Shown here piece after piece: positions 16,858-23,513 of a stretch of DNA of 35,231 bases (its first letter is position 1; each line of letters opens with the position of its first letter). The stretch lies in the NCBI RefSeq assembly GCF_011044995.1, contig NZ_JAAKZW010000061.1:1-35231 (forward strand). The letters run 5' to 3'. The translations under genes and the position numbers were made by a program. The stretch is from Streptomyces mesophilus (GTDB lineage Bacteria > Actinomycetota > Actinomycetes > Streptomycetales > Streptomycetaceae). The notes under the pieces were generated by a model. The model searched no databases. It was not told the origin of the DNA and was given only the letters and a program-made list of their open reading frames with translations.

Positions 16858-16888
16858 ACTTTAGGTTAGGCATACCTAAGTCTGTCAA
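16858..16888 (-). promoter_or_regulatory. promoter of the siderophore operon
   Basis: Read on the minus strand, TTGACA (16888-16883) is followed by a 19-nt spacer and TAAAGT (16863-16858), ending 7 nt before GTG 16850. The spacer is slightly long, and almost all of it is occupied by the iron box, so iron-loaded repressor would block polymerase directly. The start point is inferred to be at or next to the GTG. Confidence 0.6.
16861..16879. promoter_or_regulatory. iron box (DmdR/IdeR-type operator), strong match
   Basis: TTAGGTTAGGCATACCTAA matches the Streptomyces iron-box consensus TTAGGTTAGGCTCACCTAA at 17 of 19 positions. It lies inside the siderophore-operon promoter. DmdR1-type regulators of the DtxR family bind such sites when loaded with Fe(II), so the operon should be expressed under iron starvation. 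Confidence 0.9.
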
Positions 16889-16952
16889 CTTGCCGTGAGG
16901 CGGCCGAGGGCTCGGGGTCGCGCCCGTGCACCGAGATCGCCACGACTGTGGC

Positions 16953-16971
16953 TAAGGTAAGCCTCGCCTTA
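16953..16971. promoter_or_regulatory. second, weaker iron box at the fhuF-like gene
   Basis: TAAGGTAAGCCTCGCCTTA matches the iron-box consensus at 14 of 19 positions and is itself a near-palindrome. It touches an ATG at 16971, which argues for a translation start further downstream (16998). It probably gives the divergent gene its own iron control, about 75 nt from the first box. Confidence 0.65.
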
Positions 16972-16997
16972 TGGCGATGTCGATGAGGGGAGTGCTG

Positions 16998-17921
16998 TTG
17001 AAGGCGAGATCGGCCACACTGCCGGCTGTTTCGGCCGAAAACGGCGCCTCGTTGCTGACGGAGACGTATCAACTCCTGCTCCGCACCTGCGCGTCACTGC
17101 GCGTCGAGCTGGTCCGTCCCGCCGGCGGGACCCCTCCGGCAGTCGACGCGGCGGCCCTCGCCGCCCGCCCCGGCCTCCTCGACGCGGCCGCCCTGGCCGC
17201 CGACCCCGGCCTCCTCGACACCGTCATCGACGGTGAAGCCGCCCGTATCCAGGCCGAGTTCGGCCCCGCGCCACGACGCGAGGTCGCCGCGTCCCGCCTC
17301 ATGCACCACTACCTGTGGAGCGTCGGGCTGCTCATGAGCGGCCCCTGGTACCTGGCCCGCCGCGTACCGCGGATCCGCCCGCGCGACGTCCGTATCGACC
17401 CGGTGACCGCCGAACTCGCCCTCGCGCCCGGCGGGTTCACCTGCCTGCCCGACGACCGCGCGGCGGGGATGCGGGGCGTACGGGTCGTCGCGCACGAGGA
17501 GGCGCTGCGCGCCGAGTTGCGCTCCGCTTTCGCCGACCACGTACGCCCGCTGCTCGCCGTCGCGGCCCCCGCCGTGCGCCGCGGGCCGCGCGCCCTGTGG
17601 GGCATGGCGGGCGACGATCTGGTCTCCGGCATCTGGTACCTGGGCCGGATGCTCGGACAGGAGGAGCGTTCCGTACGGGCCGCCGGAGCACTCCTGCCCA
17701 CCGGCATCCCACCGTTCCCCGCAGGTGCCGACTTCCGTCGGCTGCAAGGGAGTTCGGGGCACTCGCACCTGACCCGCACCCGCGCCGGATGCTGCCTCTA
17801 CTACGCCATCCGCACCTCGCCCGACTCCACCGCGCAGCCGCCGCAGGCCTGCGGCACGTGCCCCCGCGTCTGCGATGCCGAGCGGCTGCGCCGCCTTGAG
17901 CTGGAACGCGAAGCGGAATGA
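16998..17921 (+). CDS. FhuF-like (2Fe-2S) siderophore-iron reductase
   Basis: The protein (307 residues from TTG 16998) has a C-terminal cysteine cluster of the FhuF type: CC at about 265-266, then C285, C288 and C292. FhuF proteins bind a 2Fe-2S cluster and reduce ferric siderophores to release iron in the cytoplasm. The body includes HHYLWSVGLLMSGPWYL and the late TRTRAGCCLYYAI block, as in actinobacterial FhuF relatives. The Cys-Cys to Cys spacing is X18 rather than the X10 known from E. coli FhuF. Start choice: TTG 16998 has GAGGGG 7 nt upstream. ATG 16971 (or 16977, 16983) would add up to 9 residues but overlaps or abuts the iron box. It is divergent from the siderophore operon, so it should be co-regulated by iron. 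The N-terminal half shows repeated Ala-Ala-Leu-Ala stretches near residues 42-75. Confidence 0.85.
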   Translation: MKARSATLPAVSAENGASLLTETYQLLLRTCASLRVELVRPAGGTPPAVDAAALAARPGLLDAAALAADPGLLDTVIDGEAARIQAEFGPAPRREVAASRLMHHYLWSVGLLMSGPWYLARRVPRIRPRDVRIDPVTAELALAPGGFTCLPDDRAAGMRGVRVVAHEEALRAELRSAFADHVRPLLAVAAPAVRRGPRALWGMAGDDLVSGIWYLGRMLGQEERSVRAAGALLPTGIPPFPAGADFRRLQGSSGHSHLTRTRAGCCLYYAIRTSPDSTAQPPQACGTCPRVCDAERLRRLELEREAE

Positions 17922-18044
17922 GATCCACTGGTTCCCGTTCCCGGCGTCACCTGCGCGTAACGCCCCCGGCACCCCGTCGACTCACCCGCACGCGCCCTCG
18001 CCACGTTTCGATAACGTCCCGGCGAAACCCCGTTCCCCTGCATT

Positions 18045-18082
18045 TCTACGCGCGTTACTGTGCGCCGAAACCAGCGTCACTG
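18045..18082 (+). promoter_or_regulatory. duplicated upstream element of first BMP lipoprotein gene
   Basis: TCTACGCGCGTTAC (18045-18058) is identical to 19397-19410 upstream of the second lipoprotein gene, and the following 24 nt (TGCG.CGAAACC.GCG.CACT pattern) also match closely. It lies about 97 nt before the start of translation. It is a candidate operator/promoter element of nucleoside genes. The remaining DNA from 17922 to 18154 holds no gene that I can support. Confidence 0.5.
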
Positions 18083-18154
18083 CGCGCTGAAATCGGCGTC
18101 CGCAGGGGCGCGTTGGGGATCGTGGGGGTCGTTGGGATGAAGGGGATGCTTCCA

Positions 18155-19249
18155 ATGCGGCAGAAGCGGCGGATATCGAGGCTCTCCAGGGTGGCTGTGG
18201 CGGTCTCCGCCCTGGCCCTCGCGGCGAGTGCGTGCGGCAAGACGAGTACCGAGAGCAACACGCCGGAAGAGACCAAGGGCGGCGACAAGGGGGGCAGCTC
18301 CTCCTACAAGGGCAAGGGCATCGGCCTCGCGTACGACATCGGCGGCCAGGGCGACCAGTCGTTCAACGACGCCGCGTACGCCGGGTACGAGAAGGCCAAG
18401 GCCGAGTTCAAGATCGGCGGCGTCGACGTCGAGCCGTCCGACGGCGAGTCGGACGCCGACAAGGTGCAGCGCCTCACCGCGCTCGCGAAGCAGGGCTACA
18501 ACCCGGTGATCGGCGTCGGCTTCGTCTACGCCAAGGCCGTCGGCGAAGTGAGCAAGAAGTTCCCGAAGACCACCTTCGCGGTCATCGACGACACCACCGT
18601 CAAGGAGCCCAACGTCGCGGGCCTCGCCTTCTCCGAGGAGCAGGGTTCGTATCTCGCGGGTGTCGCGGCCGCCAAGGCGACCAAGACCAAGACCGTCGGC
18701 TTCATCGGCGGTGTGGAGATCCCGCTGATCAAGAAGTTCGAGGCGGGCTTCGTCCAGGGCGTCCAGGACACCGACAAGTCGGTGAAGGTCAAGACCCAGT
18801 ACCTCACGCAGCCGCCCAACTTCGACGGCTTCTCCAAGCCGGACCTCGGCCGGGAAGCGGCGAAGGGCCAGCTCGACGCCGGCGCCGACGTGATCTACCA
18901 CGCCGCGGGCCTGGCCGGTCAGGGCTCGATCGAGGCCGTCGCCGCGGAGAAGAAGTGGGCGATCGGTGTCGACTCCGACCAGTACAACCAGAAGGCCCTG
19001 GACAAGTACAAGGCCTACATCCTCACCTCGATGACCAAGGACGTCGGCGGGGCGGTCTACTCCCTCACCAAGTCCGTCATCGAGGGCAAGCCGCTCAGCG
19101 GTGAGCAGCGCTTCGACCTCAAGGCCGGCGGCGTGGGCCTGTCCGACTCCAACCCCGCGTTCAAGGAGATGACGGACGTCGTCGACGCCGTCGCCAAGGC
19201 CAAGAAGGCCATCGAGGACGGGACCATCACGGTGAAGTCCACGCCGTAA
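18155..19249 (+). CDS. BMP-family (PnrA-like) nucleoside-binding lipoprotein, copy 1
   Basis: A 364-residue lipoprotein of the BMP family (basic membrane protein/PnrA), the high-affinity nucleoside receptor of CUT2-like ABC importers. The signal peptide MRQKRRISRLSRVAVAV... ends at Cys27 in the slightly atypical lipobox AASAC, followed by a Thr/Ser/Glu/Lys/Gly linker. The mature domain shows GIGLAYDIGGQGDQSFNDAA, the SDGESDAD segment, NPVIGVGFVYA, EEQGSYLAGVAAA, TVGFIGGVE and HAAGLAGQGS, which outline the ligand cleft. ATG 18155 has AAGGGG 9 nt upstream. In-frame ATGs at 18146 and 18137 are possible. A good terminator follows, so it seems monocistronic. It is a tandem paralogue of the next gene, with most residues identical. 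Confidence 0.92.
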   Translation: MRQKRRISRLSRVAVAVSALALAASACGKTSTESNTPEETKGGDKGGSSSYKGKGIGLAYDIGGQGDQSFNDAAYAGYEKAKAEFKIGGVDVEPSDGESDADKVQRLTALAKQGYNPVIGVGFVYAKAVGEVSKKFPKTTFAVIDDTTVKEPNVAGLAFSEEQGSYLAGVAAAKATKTKTVGFIGGVEIPLIKKFEAGFVQGVQDTDKSVKVKTQYLTQPPNFDGFSKPDLGREAAKGQLDAGADVIYHAAGLAGQGSIEAVAAEKKWAIGVDSDQYNQKALDKYKAYILTSMTKDVGGAVYSLTKSVIEGKPLSGEQRFDLKAGGVGLSDSNPAFKEMTDVVDAVAKAKKAIEDGTITVKSTP

Positions 19250-19275
19250 CTCTTCGTCACCCGAGCATGACCCAC

Positions 19276-19310
19276 TGCGCCGGACCGGCCGTTTCCGCTG
19301 GTCCGGCGCA
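19276..19310 (+). terminator. intrinsic terminator after first BMP gene
   Basis: A perfect 11-bp stem (TGCGCCGGACC at 19276-19286, GGTCCGGCGCA at 19300-19310), a 13-nt loop, and then TTGCTTT. It starts 26 nt after the stop codon and separates the two paralogous lipoprotein genes. Confidence 0.8.
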
Positions 19311-19396
19311 TTGCTTTGGTGCATGGGACAAAAGCCACAAGCTGTGAGTCCAGTCACCAGCGGATAACAGGTGTTCCCAAGCGGTTTTAACTTTTG

Positions 19397-19434
19397 TCTA
19401 CGCGCGTTACGCTGCGGCGAAACCTGCGCCACTC
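19397..19434 (+). promoter_or_regulatory. duplicated upstream element of second BMP lipoprotein gene
   Basis: TCTACGCGCGTTAC at 19397-19410 repeats the element at 18045, and the next 24 nt match with a few changes. A TTTTAA at 19385-19390 and TACGCT at 19408-19413, spaced 17 nt, could be the -35 and -10, which would place the motif over the -10. The start codon is about 50 nt downstream. Confidence 0.5.
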
Positions 19435-19463
19435 ACTGGCGCTTGCACTAAGGAGTACGACCC

Positions 19464-20522
19464 ATGCACCGGGTGTCCCGATTCGCGGTTGCAGGCGCTG
19501 CTGCCACCGCGCTCGCCGTCTCCCTTGCCGCCTGTGGCGGCAAGTCCACCGACTCCGGCTCTTCGTCCTCGGACGACTCCAAGAGCAAGGGCGTCGCCAT
19601 CGCCTACGACATCGGCGGCAAGGGCGACCAGTCCTTCAACGACGCTGCTTACGCGGGCATGGAGCGCGCGATGAAGGAGCTGAAGATCGGCGGCGAGGAC
19701 GTCGAGCCCTCGGACGGCGAGTCGGACGCCGACAAGATCCAGCGCCTCACCTCGCTGGCCAAGCAGGGTTACAACCCGGTCATCGGTGTCGGCTTCGCGT
19801 ACGCGCCGGCCGTCAAGGAGGTGGCCGCGAAGTACCCGGACACCACCTTCGGCATCGTCGACGACGAGACCGTCCAGGCGAAGAACGTCGCGGACCTCGT
19901 CTTCTCCGAGGAGCAGGGCTCCTACCTCGCGGGTGTGGCCGCCGCCAAGGCGACCAAGTCGAAGACCGTCGGCTTCGTCGGCGGTGTCGAGACCCCGCTG
20001 ATCAAGAAGTTCCAGGCCGGCTACGAGCAGGGCGTCAAGGACACCGACCCGTCGGTCAAGGTCCGCTCGCAGTACCTGACCCAGCCGCCCAACTTCGACG
20101 GCTTCTCCAAGCCGGACCTCGGCAAGGAAGCCGCCAAGGGCATGATCGACGGTGGCGCCGACGTGGTCTACCACGCCGCGGGCCTGGCCGGTCAGGGCTC
20201 CATCGAGGCCGCCGCCGAAGCCAAGAAGTGGGCGATCGGTGTCGACTCGGACCAGTACAGCCAGAAGGCTCTGGCCAAGTACAAGGACTACATCCTGACC
20301 TCGGTCACCAAGGGTGTCTCCGACGCGGTCTTCAACCTCGCCAAGTCGGTCCAGGACGGCAAGCCCGAGACGGGCGTCATCCGCGCCGACCTGAAGTCCG
20401 GTGGTGTCGCTCTGGCCGACTCCAACCCCGACTTCATGAAGATGACCGAGGTGCAGGAGGCCGTCAACAAGGCCGAAGAGGGCATCAAGGACGGCTCCAT
20501 CAAGGTCAAGACCACCCCGTAA
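19464..20522 (+). CDS. BMP-family (PnrA-like) nucleoside-binding lipoprotein, copy 2
   Basis: A 352-residue paralogue of the preceding lipoprotein. Its signal peptide (MHRVSRFAVAGAAATALAV) ends in the more canonical lipobox SLAAC with Cys24, then a Gly/Ser/Asp linker of about 20 residues. The mature part repeats the family blocks AYDIGGKGDQSFNDAAYAG, EPSDGESDADKIQRL, SEEQGSYLAGVAAAKATKS, LTQPPNFDGFSKPDLG and YHAAGLAGQGSIEA. ATG 19464 has AAGGAG 8 nt upstream. It lies 211 nt before the ATPase gene with two hairpins between, an arrangement expected to give more receptor than transporter. It probably binds purine and/or pyrimidine nucleosides, as suggested by the cytidine deaminase and thymidine phosphorylase downstream. 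Confidence 0.93.
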   Translation: MHRVSRFAVAGAAATALAVSLAACGGKSTDSGSSSSDDSKSKGVAIAYDIGGKGDQSFNDAAYAGMERAMKELKIGGEDVEPSDGESDADKIQRLTSLAKQGYNPVIGVGFAYAPAVKEVAAKYPDTTFGIVDDETVQAKNVADLVFSEEQGSYLAGVAAAKATKSKTVGFVGGVETPLIKKFQAGYEQGVKDTDPSVKVRSQYLTQPPNFDGFSKPDLGKEAAKGMIDGGADVVYHAAGLAGQGSIEAAAEAKKWAIGVDSDQYSQKALAKYKDYILTSVTKGVSDAVFNLAKSVQDGKPETGVIRADLKSGGVALADSNPDFMKMTEVQEAVNKAEEGIKDGSIKVKTTP

Positions 20523-20530
20523 TACCTGAA

Positions 20531-20553
20531 GTCACGACGTTCACTGTCGTGAC
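20531..20553 (+). terminator. small hairpin after second BMP gene
   Basis: A perfect 8-bp inverted repeat, GTCACGAC (20531-20538) and GTCGTGAC (20546-20553) with a 7-nt loop, starts 8 nt past the stop codon. It is the first of two tandem hairpins in this gap and may protect the receptor mRNA 3' end. Confidence 0.5.
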
Positions 20554-20561
20554 ACGGGACG

Positions 20562-20603
20562 GGAACGGGGTACGGCGAGCATCATCTCTCCGTACCCCGT
20601 TCC
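20562..20603 (+). terminator. strong hairpin between receptor and transporter genes
   Basis: A perfect 14-bp inverted repeat, GGAACGGGGTACGG (20562-20575) and CCGTACCCCGTTCC (20590-20603), has a 14-nt loop. The stem extends by four more pairs (GGAC/GTCC) past one mismatch. No T-run follows. It is probably a partial terminator or processing site. A further short GC palindrome (GGGGGTACCCCC) lies near 20671-20682. Confidence 0.65.
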
Positions 20604-20720
20604 AGTCCGCGCCGAAGGCCACCCGCACGAGGCCTCGGCACTTCAACACTGACGTTGCTGTTGTTTTCCGGGGGGTACCCCCGGACCCCCCAGGGGCGTT
20701 GCGCAGGACGCCCCTTCCCT

Positions 20721-20736
20721 GAGGAGAGTCGCCATC
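20721..20736 (+). promoter_or_regulatory. ribosome site and probable ATC start codon of the nucleoside ATPase
   Basis: GAGGAG (20721-20726), 7 nt spacer, then ATC (20734-20736). The frame is open from a TGA at 20650 and contains no ATG, GTG or TTG until GTG 20818, yet the segment in between clearly encodes the conserved start of an ABC domain (VELAGITKRFPGV). Confidence 0.6.
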
Positions 20737-22404
20737 AAAGCGTCCAGCAGCCCTCCGGCCGACGGCCAGGCGCCTGCCGTAGAACTGGCGGGCATCACCA
20801 AGCGCTTCCCCGGTGTCGTGGCCAACCACGACATCCACTTCAGCGTCCGCAAGGGCACCGTGCACGCCCTGGTCGGGGAGAACGGCGCGGGCAAGTCGAC
20901 GCTGATGAAGATCCTCTACGGCATGCAGAAGCCGGACGAGGGCACCATCGCCATCAACGGCGAGACGGTGACGCTGGGAAGCCCCGCCGACGCGATCACC
21001 CGCGGCATCGGCATGGTGCACCAGCACTTCATGCTCGCCGACCAGCTCACGGTCCTGGAGAACGTGGTGCTCGGCAGCGAGAAGCTGCACGGCATCGGCG
21101 GCCAGGCCCGTAAGAAGATCAAAGAGATCTCCGACGCGTACGGACTCGGCGTCCGGCCCGACGCCATGGTCGAGGACCTCGGTGTCGCCGACCGCCAGCG
21201 TGTGGAGATCCTCAAGGTCCTCTACCGCGGCGCCCGCACGCTGATCCTCGACGAGCCGACCGCGGTGCTCGTGCCGCAGGAGGTCGACGCGCTCTTCGAC
21301 AACCTCCGCGAGCTCAAGGCCGAGGGCCTGTCCGTCATCTTCATCTCGCACAAGCTCGGCGAAGTCCTCGCCGTCGCCGACGAGATCACGGTCATCCGCC
21401 GCGGCACGACGGTGGGCACGGCGGTCCCTTCTCAGACCACGCCGCGCCAGCTGGCGGAGCTGATGGTCGGCAGCGCGCTGCCGACGCCCGAGACCAGCGA
21501 CTCGACGGTCACCGACCGGCCGATGATCCAGGTCGACTCCCTGCGCCTGGAGGGCGAGGGCGGTCGTGCGCTGCTCGACGACATCTCCTTCACGATCCAC
21601 GAGGGCGAAGTCCTCGGTATCGCGGGCGTCGAGGGCAACGGCCAGACCGAGCTGATCGACGCGCTCATCGGCCTCAAGGGCGCCGACTCCGGCACCATCC
21701 GCCTGGCCGGCGACGAGATCACCACCTGGCCCACCCGCAAGCGCCGTGAGGACGGCATCGGGTACATCCCCGAGGACCGCCACCGCCACGGCCTGCTGCT
21801 CGAATCCCCGCTGTGGGAGAACCGCATCCTCGGCCACGTCACCGAGAAGCCCAACGCCAAGGGCGTCTGGCTCGACCTCAAGGCCGCGCAGGCCGACACC
21901 AAGCGGATCGTCGAGGAGTACGACGTCCGTACGCCCGGTATCGACGTCACCGCGGCCTCCCTCTCCGGCGGCAACCAGCAGAAGCTGATCGTCGGCCGCG
22001 AGATGAGCCACAAGCCGCGCTTCCTGATCGCCGCCCACCCCACGCGCGGCGTGGACGTCGGCGCGCAGGCGCAGATCTGGGACCAGATCCGCGAGGCCCG
22101 CCGCGAAGGACTCGCCGTCCTGCTGATCTCCGCGGACCTGGACGAGCTGATCGGTCTCTCCGACACCCTGCGCGTGATCTACCGCGGCAAGCTCGTCGCG
22201 GACGCCGATCCGGCGACCATCACGCCCGAGGAGCTCGGCTCCGCGATGACGGGCGCCGCGACCGGTCACCTGGAGCGCGACGAGGACGCCGAGCTCAGTG
22301 CGGCCCTCCTGCTGGAGCAGGCGGCCCGCGAGGACGCTCCCGCCGCGCAGGACGCGCAGGACGCCGACAACGCAGTGGACGCCCCGGAGGACGAGGCCCG
22401 ATGA
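20734..22404 (+). CDS. nucleoside ABC transporter ATPase with two nucleotide-binding domains
   Basis: An RbsA-like double ATPase of about 556 residues that drives nucleoside import. Domain 1 has the ITKRFPGV A-loop region, Walker A GENGAGKST, LGVADRQRVEIL signature-like region, Walker B LILDEPT and switch His in FISHKL. Domain 2 has the degenerate GVEGNGQTE P-loop, GYIPEDR, LSGGNQQK signature and AAHPTRGVDVGA, as usual for this family. The C-terminus is an acidic/Ala tail. Starting at GTG 20818 would delete the A-loop strand, so I place the start at ATC 20734, which has GAGGAG 7 nt upstream; that codon is very unusual. The stop overlaps the first permease start (ATGA). Confidence 0.88.
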   Translation: MKASSSPPADGQAPAVELAGITKRFPGVVANHDIHFSVRKGTVHALVGENGAGKSTLMKILYGMQKPDEGTIAINGETVTLGSPADAITRGIGMVHQHFMLADQLTVLENVVLGSEKLHGIGGQARKKIKEISDAYGLGVRPDAMVEDLGVADRQRVEILKVLYRGARTLILDEPTAVLVPQEVDALFDNLRELKAEGLSVIFISHKLGEVLAVADEITVIRRGTTVGTAVPSQTTPRQLAELMVGSALPTPETSDSTVTDRPMIQVDSLRLEGEGGRALLDDISFTIHEGEVLGIAGVEGNGQTELIDALIGLKGADSGTIRLAGDEITTWPTRKRREDGIGYIPEDRHRHGLLLESPLWENRILGHVTEKPNAKGVWLDLKAAQADTKRIVEEYDVRTPGIDVTAASLSGGNQQKLIVGREMSHKPRFLIAAHPTRGVDVGAQAQIWDQIREARREGLAVLLISADLDELIGLSDTLRVIYRGKLVADADPATITPEELGSAMTGAATGHLERDEDAELSAALLLEQAAREDAPAAQDAQDADNAVDAPEDEAR

Positions 22405-23513
22405 AGAAGTTCGACAAGGAGCGGGTGCTGCTCGCACTCGCCGGACCGGCCATCGCGCTGGTCGTGGCCGTGGCACTGACCTCGATCGTGCTGCTCATCT
22501 CGGGCAAGAGCCCGTTCGAGCCGTACTCGATCATGTTCGAGCAGGCCACGTTCTCCGATATCCAGGTCCTGATCGTCAATCAGGCCACGATGTACTACCT
22601 GGCCGCCGTCGCCGTGGCGGTCGGCTTCCGGATGAACCTGTTCAACATCGGCGTCGACGGCCAGTACCGCCTGGCCGCGATGACCACCGCACTGGTCGGC
22701 GCGCATGTCGCACTGCCGTCCTTCCTGCAGGTGCCGATGCTGATCCTGGTCGCCATGCTCACCGGCGCCTTCTGGGCCGGCATCGCGGGCATCCTCAAGA
22801 CCACGCGCGGCGTCAGCGAGGTCGTCTCCACGATCATGCTGAACGCGATCGCGACCAGCCTGATCGCCTGGCTCACCCAGGCCGAGAACTTCGGTGTCCT
22901 GTCGGGCAACAACACCACCACCGGCCTCATGAGCGAGTCCGGCTGGATCCCCGGCATCGAGCTCGCCGGCGGCAAGATCTACGGCCTCATCGTGCTCGCG
23001 GTCATCGTCGGTGTCGCGTACTGGCTGGTCCTCGGCCGCACCCGCTTCGGCTTCGACCTGCGGGCCACCGGCGCCTCCGAGTCGGCCGCCGCGGCCAGCG
23101 GTGTGAACGCCAAGCGCATGGTCCTCACCGCGATGCTGATCTCGGGCGCGCTCGCCGGCATCGCCGGCCTGCCGCTGCTGCTCGGCCACTCGCACACGTA
23201 CGACCTGACGTTCCCGGCCGGTCTCGGCTTCACCGCCATCGGCATCGCGCTCCTCGGCCGCAACCACCCCGTCGGCATCGTGTTCGCGTCTCTGCTGTGG
23301 GCCTGGCTCGACAAGGCCTCGCAGGAGCTCGATTACCACGGTTACGACAAGGAGATCGCGGTCATCATGCAGGGCCTGATCGTCCTCGCGGTCGTCATCA
23401 GTTACGAGGCCGTACGCGTCTGGGGCCTCAAGCGTCAGCAGCAGCGCGTCGGCGAAGAGCTCGCGGCAGCCGCCCGTAAGTCGAAGAATTCCGAGGAGGT
23501 GGCTGCCCGATGA
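22401..23513 (+). CDS. nucleoside ABC transporter permease 1 (YufP-like)
   Basis: A 370-residue integral membrane protein of the BPD_transp_2/RbsC-like family, with about eight to ten hydrophobic segments. The first spans residues 10-35. Recognisable parts are GFRMNLFNIGVDGQYRLAA, the TRGVSEVVSTIMLNAI loop that contacts the ATPase, FDLRATGASESAAAASGVN, and PAGLGFTAIGIALLGRNHP. A short charged tail (KRQQQRVGEE) ends the protein. ATG 22401 overlaps the ATPase stop. It pairs with the next permease to form the channel for nucleosides delivered by the BMP lipoproteins. Confidence 0.92.
   Translation: MKKFDKERVLLALAGPAIALVVAVALTSIVLLISGKSPFEPYSIMFEQATFSDIQVLIVNQATMYYLAAVAVAVGFRMNLFNIGVDGQYRLAAMTTALVGAHVALPSFLQVPMLILVAMLTGAFWAGIAGILKTTRGVSEVVSTIMLNAIATSLIAWLTQAENFGVLSGNNTTTGLMSESGWIPGIELAGGKIYGLIVLAVIVGVAYWLVLGRTRFGFDLRATGASESAAAASGVNAKRMVLTAMLISGALAGIAGLPLLLGHSHTYDLTFPAGLGFTAIGIALLGRNHPVGIVFASLLWAWLDKASQELDYHGYDKEIAVIMQGLIVLAVVISYEAVRVWGLKRQQQRVGEELAAAARKSKNSEEVAAR

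Noticed and set aside
20669..20685. GC palindrome around GGGGGTACCCCC as a promoter or operator
   Set aside because: It is short, very GC-rich, and next to other G/C runs. Chance occurrence in 70%-plus GC intergenic DNA is likely.
19394..20722. 442-codon open frame on the plus strand
   Set aside because: It is the alternative frame of the second BMP lipoprotein gene, which has signal peptide, lipobox and family motifs in its own frame.
20506..22476. 656-codon open frame on the minus strand
   Set aside because: It runs antisense to the double-domain ATPase and shows only low-complexity Asp/Val/Leu/Arg-rich sequence.
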